This document shows, one piece after another, positions 43,448 to 52,307 of a DNA stretch of 57,135 nucleotides; within the stretch, counting starts at the first letter, position 1, and the number at the start of each line of letters is the position of its first letter. Source of the stretch: JBBRNH01 sp038230415 (GTDB lineage Bacteria; Bacteroidota; Bacteroidia; Cytophagales; Spirosomataceae); contig JBBRNH010000029.1 of the NCBI GenBank assembly GCA_038230415.1, positions 1 to 57,135 of the forward strand, written 5' to 3'. The position numbers and the translations under genes are program-made. The notes under the pieces were generated by a model that saw only the letters and a list, made by a program, of their open reading frames with translations, was not told where the DNA came from and made no database searches.

Positions 43448-45112
43448 ATGTCTCAACTCCTCCTTTCCGCAACGCCCTGGGCCAGCCTCGCCCCCGAATC
43501 CGTATTTTGGGCCGATTTAGCCCAACACGCCCTGCCCGATTACGCCAACAACAGCCGTTGGTTTGCGGGTAAGGCCCGCCCGCAAACCGGCTTTTCGGTC
43601 GGCGCGGTGCATCAACTACCCACCAAAACCGGCGTGGTGTATCTGCTCATTATCAGCGTGGCGTATGCCGATGGGGGCAGTGCCGAGCGGTATCTGTTGC
43701 CGGTGGCGTTTGTGCCGGAAAAATCAGTTGCCACTGAGCCGTTGGCAGCCATTGCCATCATCACTCCCGTTCAGTTTGGTGACCAGACCGGAACCCTCGT
43801 TGATGGTATTTATGACGAAGCGTTTCGGGCGGCTGTCTATACCGGCATCTATCACCGCCAAACCGTGCCGCAGGTGGCCGGGCAGTTGACGTTTCAGCGC
43901 GGGCGCGGCCTGACCGAAGGCGACGAATACGTGTCATCGGTAGCGTTGCCGGCTAAATCGAGTAATTCAGCGATGACTTTTGGCCCAGCCGGGCGGGAAA
44001 AATATTTCCTCAAACTGTATCGTAAACTCTTCGAGCAGGCCAACCCCGAAGCCGAGATGGTGGCTTTTCTGAGCGAAACGGGCAACTTCGGGCGGATTCC
44101 GGCCTTTGGCGGCAGTATCGTCTGGCAACAGCCCAACGGCATTGATGTTACGCTCGGTATGATGCAGGAAATGGTTGCCAATGATAAAGATGCCTGGATG
44201 CAGACCGGCGATTACCTCAATGAGTTTCTGTATGCCGTGCCAAACCGACTTTTTGCCATTAACGAAGACGTATTCGACAAAGTAGAACTGCTTGGCAGGC
44301 GCACGGCCCAGATGCACATCGCTCTGTATCAACCAAATACGACCGAAGCGGCCTTTGCCCCCGAACCATTTACCGACGACTACCGCACATTTTTGACCAA
44401 GCGATTTACTGACCTCCTTGACCGCCGGTATGCCCTGCTCCTCGACAACTACACCCAGCTTGACCCCATCACGCAGCGCATGGCTTGGGTGTTTATGGAA
44501 GCCAAAGAGATGATCGAAGACTTTGTGGCCGAGTTTCAAACCCGCTCGTTCGATTCGCTGCGGGTGCGGGTTCACGGCGATTTTCACCTCGAACAGGTGC
44601 TGGTGGTGCCGGATGGCGACTGGCAAACCGACTTTGTGATGATTGACTTTGAGGGCGAACCCGAAAGCAGCATCGCTGAGCGCAAAATCAAACACTCGCC
44701 CCTGAAAGACGTAGCCGGGGCCATTCGGTCCTACCATTACGCGGTTTGCTCGAAACTCTTCAACGCCCGCGAAACCGATGCCATCAACCCCGAACACCTG
44801 CAACGGGTATCGGATCGGTGGTTTTATCTGATTCGGGATACGTTCCTGAATGCCTATCTTGATGAATTTGGCGCACCCCACCCGCTCTTTGCCAACAACA
44901 ACGAAACCAACTTTCTGCTGTTGGTTTATCTGCTCGAAAAAGCCGTGTATGAACTTGGTTATGAGATCAGCTACCGCCCGACGTGGGTGAAAATCCCCCT
45001 CCGGGGCATCATTGACGTTGTTCGTGAAATCGAAAAAATCAGGCTTGCCAACCGGGGCCATTCCGACGGGTTGGCGAGGTTGCAAATGGGGCTGTTGCAG
45101 GGTAAATCGTGA
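43448..45112 (+). CDS. maltokinase (GlgE pathway)
   Basis: A 554-residue kinase of the aminoglycoside-phosphotransferase fold that phosphorylates maltose to maltose 1-phosphate for GlgE. The N-terminal cap has the maltokinase signature NNSRWFAGKARP. The catalytic loop is VRVHGDFHLEQVLVV, and the metal-binding Asp is in FVMIDFEGEPE followed by SIAERKIKHSPLKDVAGA. Trehalose synthase is not fused to it. Together with glgE it forms the core of the maltose-1-phosphate route to glycogen. Confidence 0.9.
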   Translation: MSQLLLSATPWASLAPESVFWADLAQHALPDYANNSRWFAGKARPQTGFSVGAVHQLPTKTGVVYLLIISVAYADGGSAERYLLPVAFVPEKSVATEPLAAIAIITPVQFGDQTGTLVDGIYDEAFRAAVYTGIYHRQTVPQVAGQLTFQRGRGLTEGDEYVSSVALPAKSSNSAMTFGPAGREKYFLKLYRKLFEQANPEAEMVAFLSETGNFGRIPAFGGSIVWQQPNGIDVTLGMMQEMVANDKDAWMQTGDYLNEFLYAVPNRLFAINEDVFDKVELLGRRTAQMHIALYQPNTTEAAFAPEPFTDDYRTFLTKRFTDLLDRRYALLLDNYTQLDPITQRMAWVFMEAKEMIEDFVAEFQTRSFDSLRVRVHGDFHLEQVLVVPDGDWQTDFVMIDFEGEPESSIAERKIKHSPLKDVAGAIRSYHYAVCSKLFNARETDAINPEHLQRVSDRWFYLIRDTFLNAYLDEFGAPHPLFANNNETNFLLLVYLLEKAVYELGYEISYRPTWVKIPLRGIIDVVREIEKIRLANRGHSDGLARLQMGLLQGKS

Positions 45113-45127
45113 GGGCTACCTTTAAGT

Positions 45128-45739
45128 ATGAAAACTTCAGAAATGACCGCTATTACCCGGCTCGACCAACTCGATCCGAACCGGCAATACACTTACGCCG
45201 ATTATTTGACGTGGCAATTCAGCGAGCGTATCGAATTGGTGTTTGGGTATATCCGGCAAATGGCCGCGCCCAACCGGAAACATCAAAATTTGTCGGGAAA
45301 CCTGTACGGGCCGATTTGGAATTATTTCAAAAATCATCCCTGCAAAGCCTATGCTGCCCCATTTGATGTGCGGTTGCCACGTAAGCACAAAACCACGAAT
45401 GCCGACATTGTGACCGTGATTCAGCCCGACATCTGCGTGATTTGTGACCCGGCCAAGTTAGACGACGCGGGGTGCATTGGTGCGCCCGATTGGGTAATCG
45501 AGATCCTCTCGAAAGGCAACACCCGCAAGGAAATGCGCGAAAAATTCGCGCTTTACGAAGAAGCGGGCGTTCGGGAATATTGGGTCGTGCAGCCTGAGTA
45601 TGACAATATTCTGGTCTATGTCTTGAACGAAGCAGGGCATTATGACGCCAAACCAACCTGGTTAGCTACCGATGAAGACGCGGCCCCGGCGATTTTTCCT
45701 GACCTCAAGATTGACCTCAACGAGGTGTTTGCCGAGTAG
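45128..45739 (+). CDS. Uma2 family (DUF820) putative endonuclease
   Basis: A 203-residue protein of the Uma2 family, a PD-(D/E)xK-fold group abundant in cyanobacteria and Bacteroidota. It has YTYADYLTWQFSERIELVFGYI, IQPDICVICD, the core GAPDWVIEILSKGNTRKEMREK with the Asp/Glu/Lys set, and YEEAGVREYWVVQPEY. Its biological role is unknown. It starts 15 bp after the maltokinase stop. Confidence 0.88.
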   Translation: MKTSEMTAITRLDQLDPNRQYTYADYLTWQFSERIELVFGYIRQMAAPNRKHQNLSGNLYGPIWNYFKNHPCKAYAAPFDVRLPRKHKTTNADIVTVIQPDICVICDPAKLDDAGCIGAPDWVIEILSKGNTRKEMREKFALYEEAGVREYWVVQPEYDNILVYVLNEAGHYDAKPTWLATDEDAAPAIFPDLKIDLNEVFAE

Positions 45740-45768
45740 CGTATCTTCCTAACCCGCTCATAACCAGG

Positions 45769-46599
45769 ATGAACACCCCTTCAACCACCGTTACCCTCAT
45801 TACCGGAGCCGCTTCGGGCATTGGCCGTTCGTTAGCCATACAGGCTGCCCAACGCGGCCTGACCGTGATTGCCACCGACATCAACGAAACCGGACTGGCC
45901 GAAACCAATACACTCGCCGGCGGATCCCTCGATACGCACCGGCTCGATGTCTCGAAACCCGACGACATTACCGACTTCGCCCGCCAAATCATCCCGACGC
46001 TCGACAACCGACCCCTGATTTTGGTGAATAATGCGGGTGTCGCCTTAGCCGCCGGCACGTTCTGGGAAACCACCGAAACCGATTTCGACTGGCTGTTGAG
46101 TATCAATCTCTTTGGGGTTATCCGAATGACGCGGGCGTTTTTGCCGTATATGGTGCAGCGCGATAACGGCCACCTCGTTAATATTTCGAGCGTGTTCGGG
46201 TTTGCGGGCGTACTGAATCAGTCGGCGTATTGCACGGCCAAGTTTGGCGTTCGGGGATTTACGGAGACGCTCAGAATGGAACTTATGGATACCGGCGTGG
46301 GCATCACCTGCGTGCATCCGGGTGGTATAGACACCGGCATCGCCCGCGATTCGCGCATTGGGGCGGGGAGCCGCGTGACGGAAGCGATGCACAAAAAAGC
46401 CGCCGAAAGTTTTAAAAAAGCCGCCATTACCACCCCCGACGAAGCCGCCCGGCAAATCTGGCAGGCGGTTGACAAACGTCAGACCCGGCTCGTGATCGGC
46501 TCCGATGGCAAACTCCTCGACCGCCTGACCCGGCTCTTCCCGTCGGGCTACACCCGAATGTTGAAAAAACGGCTGGAACAGGCGTTTGCTACGGAATAA
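45769..46599 (+). CDS. SDR family NAD(P)-dependent oxidoreductase
   Basis: A 276-residue short-chain dehydrogenase. It shows TGAASGIGRSLA for the cofactor, NNAG in LILVNNAGVAL, and the catalytic Ser-Tyr-Lys in ISSVFGFAGVLNQSAYCTAKFGVRGF. The substrate cannot be predicted. It is the last plus-strand gene of this stretch and is followed by a hairpin that serves the opposite strand. Confidence 0.92.
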   Translation: MNTPSTTVTLITGAASGIGRSLAIQAAQRGLTVIATDINETGLAETNTLAGGSLDTHRLDVSKPDDITDFARQIIPTLDNRPLILVNNAGVALAAGTFWETTETDFDWLLSINLFGVIRMTRAFLPYMVQRDNGHLVNISSVFGFAGVLNQSAYCTAKFGVRGFTETLRMELMDTGVGITCVHPGGIDTGIARDSRIGAGSRVTEAMHKKAAESFKKAAITTPDEAARQIWQAVDKRQTRLVIGSDGKLLDRLTRLFPSGYTRMLKKRLEQAFATE

Positions 46600-46602
46600 A
46601 AC

Positions 46603-46628
46603 AAAAACACCGGGCTTTCAGCCTGGTG
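46603..46628 (-). terminator. terminator of the TPR gene
   Basis: CACCGGGC and GCCTGGTG pair (one G-T) around TTTCA. On the minus strand the stem is followed by TTTTTG, about 50 bp past the TPR gene stop. Confidence 0.6.
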
Positions 46629-46677
46629 CCAGTGATTAAGTAAGTGATTACAGTTCGTACGGCGTATGTGCGGCTAC

Positions 46678-48015
46678 CTAATTACAATAATCGCTAATGA
46701 CCTTGTAAGCAGGGGAGTAGCCGAGTTCACCGGCTTTGGAGAGGTCTAAACACCCGCCGTTTTCGTCGCCGAGACTGTGCTTGATAACACCCCGGACGTA
46801 GAACGATTCGGCATAGCGCGGGTTGAGTTTGATGGCACTGTTGCAGTCCTGAATGGCTCCTTTTTGATCGCCCTGTTGCGATTTTATCATGCCCCGCGTA
46901 AAATACGCTTCGGCGTAGGTTGGGTTCACCTCGATGGCTTTGTTCAGGTCAAGCACCGCATTTTTAGGATCACCCTGCTTGCTACGGCTCACGGCGCGGC
47001 TGAAAAAAGCCTCTGACCGCTCCACCGACAGGTCATTGATTTTGTTGCGCTCCTGCACCACGTTCCGCAGATTGTCGAGAATGTTGCGGCTGATGCGTCC
47101 GTTATAAAACACCTTGCTTTCGGTATTGGCATTGTTGGTATTAATAGCCGCGTCGAAATCCTGGATTGACGCTTTCTGATCGCCGAGTTTGCTCCGGCAA
47201 AAGCCCCGGCCATAAAACGCACGGTAATTAGTGCCATCGAGCGCAATGGCCCGGTCATAATCGCTGAAGGCACCCTTGTAATCTTCGAGTTTGCTCCTGG
47301 CAAAGCCCCGGTTATAGAATGATTCGCCGTCTTCGGGGCTAAGTTCGATGGCTTTGTTGAGGTCGGCGATGGCCCCGTTAAAATCAGTGAGTTCTACTTT
47401 CGAGGCACCGCGTCCGGCGAATGCCTGCGCCCGTTTGGGATTCATGTCAATCACTTTCGAGAAATCGGCTAAGCTACCCGAAAAATCGTCTAACTTTTGT
47501 TTGGTGCTGCCCCGTGCATAAAACGCGGCCATATTGTTGGGATCGAGTTCGATAGATTTCGAGAAATCCTGCAAGGCACCCCGATACTGGTCTAAGCGGC
47601 TCCGGCTTACACCCCGGTTGTAATAAGCCTGTGCGTCGTTGGGGTTCAGTTCGATAGCCCGGCCAAAGTCAAACAAGGCTCCGCGCTGATCGTCCTGTTT
47701 GCTTTTGCTCACGCCCCGGCTCAGGTAAGACAACGCGTCCTGCGGGTTGATGTCAATGGCCCGGTCGTAATCTAAAATGGCTCCCCGGTGGTCTTTCAGG
47801 TTGGCTTTGGCAAGGCCCCGGTTGTAGTAGCTGGCGGCATTATCGGGGTTCATCGTAATTGCCATGCTGAAGGCTTGCATGGCTCCGGTGAAATCGCCGG
47901 TTTTGCTTTTACTGACACCACTTTCAAAATAATCGGCGGCTGTTTGCTGGGCGGTTGCTGGTAGGGTCATGGCTATAAATAAGCCGACGGCCAACATCAG
48001 AACACGTTGTTTCAT
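46678..48015 (-). CDS. secreted tetratricopeptide repeat protein
   Basis: A 445-residue exported protein: signal peptide MKQRVLMLAVGLFIAMTLPA then TAQQTAADYF. The rest is a run of about eleven 34-residue TPR units with the recurring phrase YNRGxxKxxLxDxxGAIxDYDxAIxxxP. One unit near residue 300 is interrupted by a charged insert (SRNILDNLRNVVQERNKIND). The repeats unusually conserve SRSK/SKSK after the glycine, indicating recent internal duplication. It is probably periplasmic; the partner is unknown. Confidence 0.88.
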   Translation of the reverse strand: MKQRVLMLAVGLFIAMTLPATAQQTAADYFESGVSKSKTGDFTGAMQAFSMAITMNPDNAASYYNRGLAKANLKDHRGAILDYDRAIDINPQDALSYLSRGVSKSKQDDQRGALFDFGRAIELNPNDAQAYYNRGVSRSRLDQYRGALQDFSKSIELDPNNMAAFYARGSTKQKLDDFSGSLADFSKVIDMNPKRAQAFAGRGASKVELTDFNGAIADLNKAIELSPEDGESFYNRGFARSKLEDYKGAFSDYDRAIALDGTNYRAFYGRGFCRSKLGDQKASIQDFDAAINTNNANTESKVFYNGRISRNILDNLRNVVQERNKINDLSVERSEAFFSRAVSRSKQGDPKNAVLDLNKAIEVNPTYAEAYFTRGMIKSQQGDQKGAIQDCNSAIKLNPRYAESFYVRGVIKHSLGDENGGCLDLSKAGELGYSPAYKVISDYCN

Positions 48016-48361
48016 GAAATAGTACAATTATCTTGGTAGAGAAGCAATGCGCTTAGTGGGTAAAATTAGCCCTTTCTGACCTTGCGGCCAAACCTACCGT
48101 TGCTTAGATGCAATTTGCCCCGTAGTGCTGATGAGCGCGTAACCGGGTAACAGGCTGAAAGCGAGATGGCTGGTTTGCCGGAAAGAGACCGAAATGAAAA
48201 ACCGCGTTTGTTGCAAAAGCAGCCATATTGTCTGATTTAGTTAAGCACTAAAATCAAATAACAGACATAATGGCGTATTTTGTTGCTGTTTCTACATTGG
48301 TACAGGATTTGAACAAGGATACCCGAACCTGCATTCGGGCAGTTTAAACAACAAAAAAATC
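48016..48361. other. intergenic region upstream of hsp20 and the TPR gene (divergent promoters expected)
   Basis: About 346 bp with no gene. AT-rich stretches at 48220-48310 (including GTATTTTG at 48273-48280) and a short GAACCTGCATTCGGG-type hairpin at 48325-48340 lie ahead of hsp20. No CIRCE-like element was recognised. Confidence 0.4.
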
Positions 48362-48796
48362 ATGAATACCTTACTGAGTTATAACCGTGTTCCCGCCCTC
48401 TTCGGCGGATTTTATGGCCGCCCAACGGTGGTTAGCTACGAAAAGCCTGCCACTACCCCCGGAACAATCTCCATCGGGGCTGTGAATGTAAAAGAAACCG
48501 AAGCCGCGTTTGAATTGGCCGTTGCCGCTCCCGGTTTGAAGAAAGAAGCCTTTACGGTAAACGTAGAGAACAACACGCTTACGATTGGCTACAAAGACGA
48601 GCAGAAAACCGATGCAGCCGCCGAGGTTTATACCCGTCAGGAGTTCGGCTTTACGGCCTTTGAGCGCAGTTTTAAACTGCCCAAAACCGTAAACACCGAA
48701 CAGATTCAGGCCACCTACACGGATGGTATTCTGAACCTGACCCTGCCCAAAGTAGAAATCCCTACCCCTGCCGTGAAAGCAATCGAGGTAGCGTAA
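48362..48796 (+). CDS. Hsp20/alpha-crystallin small heat shock protein
   Basis: A 144-residue small heat shock protein. The alpha-crystallin domain spans about residues 42-135: VKETEAAFELAVAAPGLKKEAFTVNVENNTLTI, FGFTAFERSFKLPKTVN, and YTDGILNLTLPKVE with the family's GxLxLxLPK. The C-terminal PTPAVKAIEV resembles the oligomerisation IxI tail. The likely role is holding unfolded proteins under stress. Confidence 0.9.
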   Translation: MNTLLSYNRVPALFGGFYGRPTVVSYEKPATTPGTISIGAVNVKETEAAFELAVAAPGLKKEAFTVNVENNTLTIGYKDEQKTDAAAEVYTRQEFGFTAFERSFKLPKTVNTEQIQATYTDGILNLTLPKVEIPTPAVKAIEVA

Positions 48797-48806
48797 AGAT
48801 GGAAGG

Positions 48807-48927
48807 CGAATCAATGGAACGCAGATGACGCAGATTTAAAAAGATTTTCGCGGATTTTTTTCTTGAACAGAAACAGAAAATCTGCGTGAATCCCCAAAAT
48901 CTGCGTCATCTGCGTTCCATTGATTCG
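48807..48927. repeat. 31-bp perfect inverted repeat (ACGCAGATGACGCAGATTT family)
   Basis: Arms 48807-48837 and 48897-48927 are exact reverse complements, enclosing further CGCGGATTT and AAATCTGCG pieces. The right arm encodes the last residues and stop codon of trpF on the minus strand. Confidence 0.85.
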
Positions 48928-49577
48928 TGTTCTATCGTTTTCATAATTTCGGCCAGTTTAGCTTCGTCTAACTGGCCGTTTGTGCGTACACCGCTGCAAA
49001 TATCTACCCCAAACGGCTGCACGGTTTCGATGGCAGCCCGCGCATTTTGCGGGTTCAGACCACCGGCCAAAAACACCGGTACCCGGCTTTGGGTCACAAT
49101 CTGGCGGCTGACTGCCCAGTTATGCACCCGGCCCGTTCCGCCCAATTCTCTCACGGCTAAAGCCGGATTTCCCGAATCGAGCAGCAGCGCGTCGGCTCCG
49201 TCGGCCACGGCGCGGAGGGCTTCGTCGAGACTTTCGTCGCCGGTGATGTGAATGACCTGCACGATTTTCACAGCGGGCAACGCGGCTTTAATGGCCGGGT
49301 AGGTTCCGGCGGGTACGGCATCCACGAGTTGAAGCACACTACTATTCACGCGCCGGTGATGAGCAATAATGCCGTTGGCGGTGGTTTCTGCCGTGAGCAA
49401 AAACGTGGCAATGGGTGGGGGTATCTGCCGGGCGATCTGCCCGGCCAGCGCGTCGCCGATGATACCGGGGCCGCTGGGCATCTGTCCGACCAAACCCAGC
49501 GCATCGGCACCGAGCCGGATGGCGGTTTGGGCTTCGGCGTAACTGCTGATGCAGCAAATTTTGATTCGGACACGCAT
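48906..49577 (-). CDS. trpF: phosphoribosylanthranilate isomerase
   Basis: TrpF (EC 5.3.1.24) catalyses a step of tryptophan synthesis. The 223-residue TIM barrel starts with the catalytic-Cys strand RIKICCISS (usually KICGIT) and has the catalytic Asp in DALLLDSG. Its phosphate-binding end is FLAGGLNPQNARAAI and GVDICSGVRTNGQLDEAKL. No other trp genes are nearby. The final residues (HESMERR) are encoded by a repeat arm. The KICC variant may mark a divergent member of the family. Confidence 0.85.
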   Translation of the reverse strand: MRVRIKICCISSYAEAQTAIRLGADALGLVGQMPSGPGIIGDALAGQIARQIPPPIATFLLTAETTANGIIAHHRRVNSSVLQLVDAVPAGTYPAIKAALPAVKIVQVIHITGDESLDEALRAVADGADALLLDSGNPALAVRELGGTGRVHNWAVSRQIVTQSRVPVFLAGGLNPQNARAAIETVQPFGVDICSGVRTNGQLDEAKLAEIMKTIEHESMERR

Positions 49578-49673
49578 TTTGAGGACTATTTTCGGGCTTT
49601 CTACACTGATTTACCGGGATTGCCGGATTGATTTTGCAAAAATCGGGTTGTTTTAGCAAGTCCCGACTAATCA

Positions 49674-50924
49674 ATGGCAATAATGGCTCAACCCGATACC
49701 TACGCGTCTCTCCGCATTCCTGACTTTCGTTATTTTGTGATGAACAGTTTCCTGCTGACGGCTACCCTGCTGATTCAGGAGGTTATTCTGGGCTATGAAC
49801 TCTACAAAATCACCCATGATCCGCTGTCGCTCGGTTTGGTGGGCTTAGCCGAGGCCTTGCCGTTCATCGCGCTGTCACTTTTCGGGGGCCACCTCGCCGA
49901 CCGGCGCGACAAAAAACGGATTCTCCAGCAGAGCCTGCTCGTGATTACGCTCGGCTCGGTGGTTCTGTACCTTGTTTTTCAGCCGTCGGTGGTGGGTACT
50001 CTCTCGCAAAATGGCCGGTTGGCGGTTATTTATGGGGTTTTGATGCTCATCGGCACGGCCAAAGGGTTTTATTCACCGGCCAGTTCGTCGCTGAAGCCGT
50101 TTCTGGTTCCCCGCGAATTATACCCCAATTCCAGCACCTGGAGCAGTTCGTTCTGGCAGGCGGGGGCCATTGCGGGACCGGGCATTGCGGGGTTTCTTTA
50201 CATCTGGGTCGGGTTCGACAATACGTTGCTGGTGGTGGTGGGCTTGCTGCTGCTGTGTTTTATCCTGCTCTCGGCCATCAAGCCGAAGCCTGTTCCGGTT
50301 TCAGAAACAATGCCGCTTGGGTTTTTGGATAGCCTGAGAGAAGGGTTTCGGTTTGTGTTCAAGACCAAAATCGTGCTGTTTTCGATCTCGCTCGATCTGT
50401 TTTCGGTGCTGTTTGGCGGGGTGGTTGCCATTCTGCCCGTTTTCGCCGAAGATATTTTAAAGGTCGGGGCCGAGGGACTGGGCTTTTTACGGGCCGCGCC
50501 CAGCATCGGGGCCGTGCTGACGCTGGCGTTCATGACCCGGTTTCCACCCACCCACAATGCCTGGCAAAATATGCTGCTGGCCGTGCTGGGTTTCGGTATT
50601 TCGACATTAGTGTTTGCGTTCTCCACCAATTTTTACCTCTCGCTGCTGGCGTTGGCCTTCACCGGCGCGTTCGACAGTGTGAGCGTGATTATCCGGCAAA
50701 CGATTCTGCAAATCTTCCCGCCCGATGCCATGCGGGGCCGGGTGGCCGCCGTAAACGGCATTTTCGTCAGTTCATCCAACGAAATCGGCGCGTTCGAATC
50801 GGGGTTGGCGGCCAGTTTGCTCGGCACAGTTCCGTCAGTCGCCATCGGCGGAGTGATTACGCTGCTCGTGGTCGGCTACGTGTACACCCGCTCAAAAGAA
50901 TTGTTTACGGTGCGGCTGAGTTGA
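49674..50924 (+). CDS. MFS transporter (EntS-like exporter)
   Basis: A 416-residue twelve-helix permease of the MFS_3/EntS type: FRYFVMNSFLLTATLLIQEVI, GLAEALPFIALSLFGGHLADRRDKKRIL with the family loop, and PDAMRGRVAAVNGIFVSSSNEIGAFESG at helix 10-11. EntS-type proteins export siderophores or drugs; the substrate here is unknown. The start may be ATG 49674 or 49683. Confidence 0.88.
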   Translation: MAIMAQPDTYASLRIPDFRYFVMNSFLLTATLLIQEVILGYELYKITHDPLSLGLVGLAEALPFIALSLFGGHLADRRDKKRILQQSLLVITLGSVVLYLVFQPSVVGTLSQNGRLAVIYGVLMLIGTAKGFYSPASSSLKPFLVPRELYPNSSTWSSSFWQAGAIAGPGIAGFLYIWVGFDNTLLVVVGLLLLCFILLSAIKPKPVPVSETMPLGFLDSLREGFRFVFKTKIVLFSISLDLFSVLFGGVVAILPVFAEDILKVGAEGLGFLRAAPSIGAVLTLAFMTRFPPTHNAWQNMLLAVLGFGISTLVFAFSTNFYLSLLALAFTGAFDSVSVIIRQTILQIFPPDAMRGRVAAVNGIFVSSSNEIGAFESGLAASLLGTVPSVAIGGVITLLVVGYVYTRSKELFTVRLS

Positions 50925-50949
50925 GCATGACTGAAAGACTTTCTTTAGG

Positions 50950-51780
50950 TCATTTTCCCTGCGCGAGTACCGCGTTGATTTTGGCAGTGGGATTCTGACT
51001 GGGCCGTGTGGCAAAGTTTTCGACAATCCGCCCGTCGGCATCAATCAGCATATAATGCGGATAAACGCTGATGGCGTATTTTTCCTCCAAGGTCTTCTTT
51101 CAGGCAACATTCGCAAACAGGTTGATGGTTTTCAGCCCTTCTTTCCGAATCGCTTCTCGCCATTTGCCGGGCGGTGTGGTGGTGCAGATAGTGACAATCT
51201 CAACGGGTTTGCCTTTGAATTGCTCTACCAATTTGTTTTCAAACGGGTATTCATGTTTGCACCCTCCGCAACCGGCAAACCAAAAACACAGATACACGGC
51301 CTTGCCCTTAAACTGGCTCAACGATACCAGCGAATCGCGGGTGTCGGTCAGGAAGAACGCCGGGGCTTTATCGCCGGGCTTTAAAAACGTCTTTTTGGCC
51401 TCCGACCGGCTGTTTATGTAGGTAGCCAAATACTGGTATTGAGCCGGGAAACGGTACTGTTGCAACTTGGTCTGCGCTCAGTTTGGGTTGTCTTTTGCGG
51501 TAGAACTGATTGTCCAGAGCCGGTAAAACCCACCCAAATCACGGCCTAGCAGTTGGTCAGCCATCGCAAACTCAGCTTGCCTATATGCGTCTGGTGTCGT
51601 TTTTTCGGTAATGCGCGGGTTTTTCGGTCCATATACTCCCGCAAAAAATTCATGTAAGCGTAGTCATATTGTGCCTGCGCGTTGCGGATGGGCAAGTGAT
51701 CGAGAAACGCGAAATAATTAGCGGGGAGCGTTTGCTTCTTTTTCTGGTAATCCTGCTGATACCAGACTGAGATGGCCCAA
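50950..51780 (-). pseudogene. TlpA/thioredoxin-like protein, decayed (one frameshift, two stops, 5' truncation)
   Basis: On the minus strand a TlpA-type thioredoxin protein can be followed through three lesions. The 5' part (WYQQDYQKKKQTLPANYF ... NFLREYMDRK) changes frame at an A-run between 51600 and 51624. It continues as ITEKTTPDAYRQAEFAMADQ to a TGA at 51478-51480. It resumes as KPGDKAPAFFLTDTRDSLV, FAGCGGCKHEY (redox CxxC), meets a second TGA at 51100-51102 and ends KYAISVYPHYMLIDADGRIV. Homology to redoxin-domain lipoproteins of Bacteroidota is clear. The N-terminus is lost where the IS3 remnant begins. Confidence 0.75.
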
Positions 51781-51785
51781 AAGAG

Positions 51786-52202
51786 CCGGACACGGAAGTG
51801 TCTTAACTTTACCGTGTCATGAACGACAAAAAAGAACCCATCCGTCGGCGCAAATTTGATCGCACCGGCGTACTGGCTGACTTCAAGAGCGAAGCCCTCC
51901 GCATGGTTGCCGAGGGACAATCTGCCAATGCCGTGGCGCGCCCGCTGAACGTGAGCGAGAAATTACTCTCCCGCTGGAAGAGCGAGCAAAAAAACCAAAT
52001 CGGGAGACAAAAAGCCGATCAAACTCATGAAGTTGCCCTGCTCAAAAGCCAGCTTCGCCGGGTCGAAATGGATCGGATGGCCGAAGCCACGCGACATTTT
52101 AAAAAAAGCACTGGTCATCTTCGGCCAACCGACCTGACAACTATGTACGACTTCATTCAAAAACAAGCCGACCTGTTCCTGGTCAATTTACTGTTTTTGT
52201 GA
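51786..52202 (+). mobile_element. IS3 family insertion sequence remnant
   Basis: The open frame 51819-52202 holds an IS3-type OrfA helix-turn-helix (RRRKFDRTGVLADFKSEALRMVAEGQS, LNVSEKLLSRWKSEQ) and a leucine-zipper part (HEVALLKSQLRRVEMDR). A +1 frame then gives the true OrfA end (DILKKALVIFGQPT, stop 52137-52139), showing a frame lesion upstream of an A7 run. OrfB starts (MYDFIQKQADLFLV) but stops after about twenty codons. A GACAC/GTGTC inverted repeat near 51790 may be the left end. No right end was found. Confidence 0.75.
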
Positions 52203-52307
52203 CCGCAAGCCATCCATTGTCGTTCCCGGTGAAAGACGGCTCTATCTACAGTTCACGTTAAACTAACTCTGTCCTACTGCTTACCTGATTCCGAAACCAT
52301 CCAATAC

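Noticed and set aside
43967..45085. A 372-codon open frame opposite the maltokinase
   Set aside because: Same reason: antisense shadow of a well-conserved kinase.
51819..52202. Intact 127-residue transposase
   Set aside because: The frame joins parts of OrfA and OrfB only because of a frame lesion; the real OrfA end is in another frame and OrfB is truncated.
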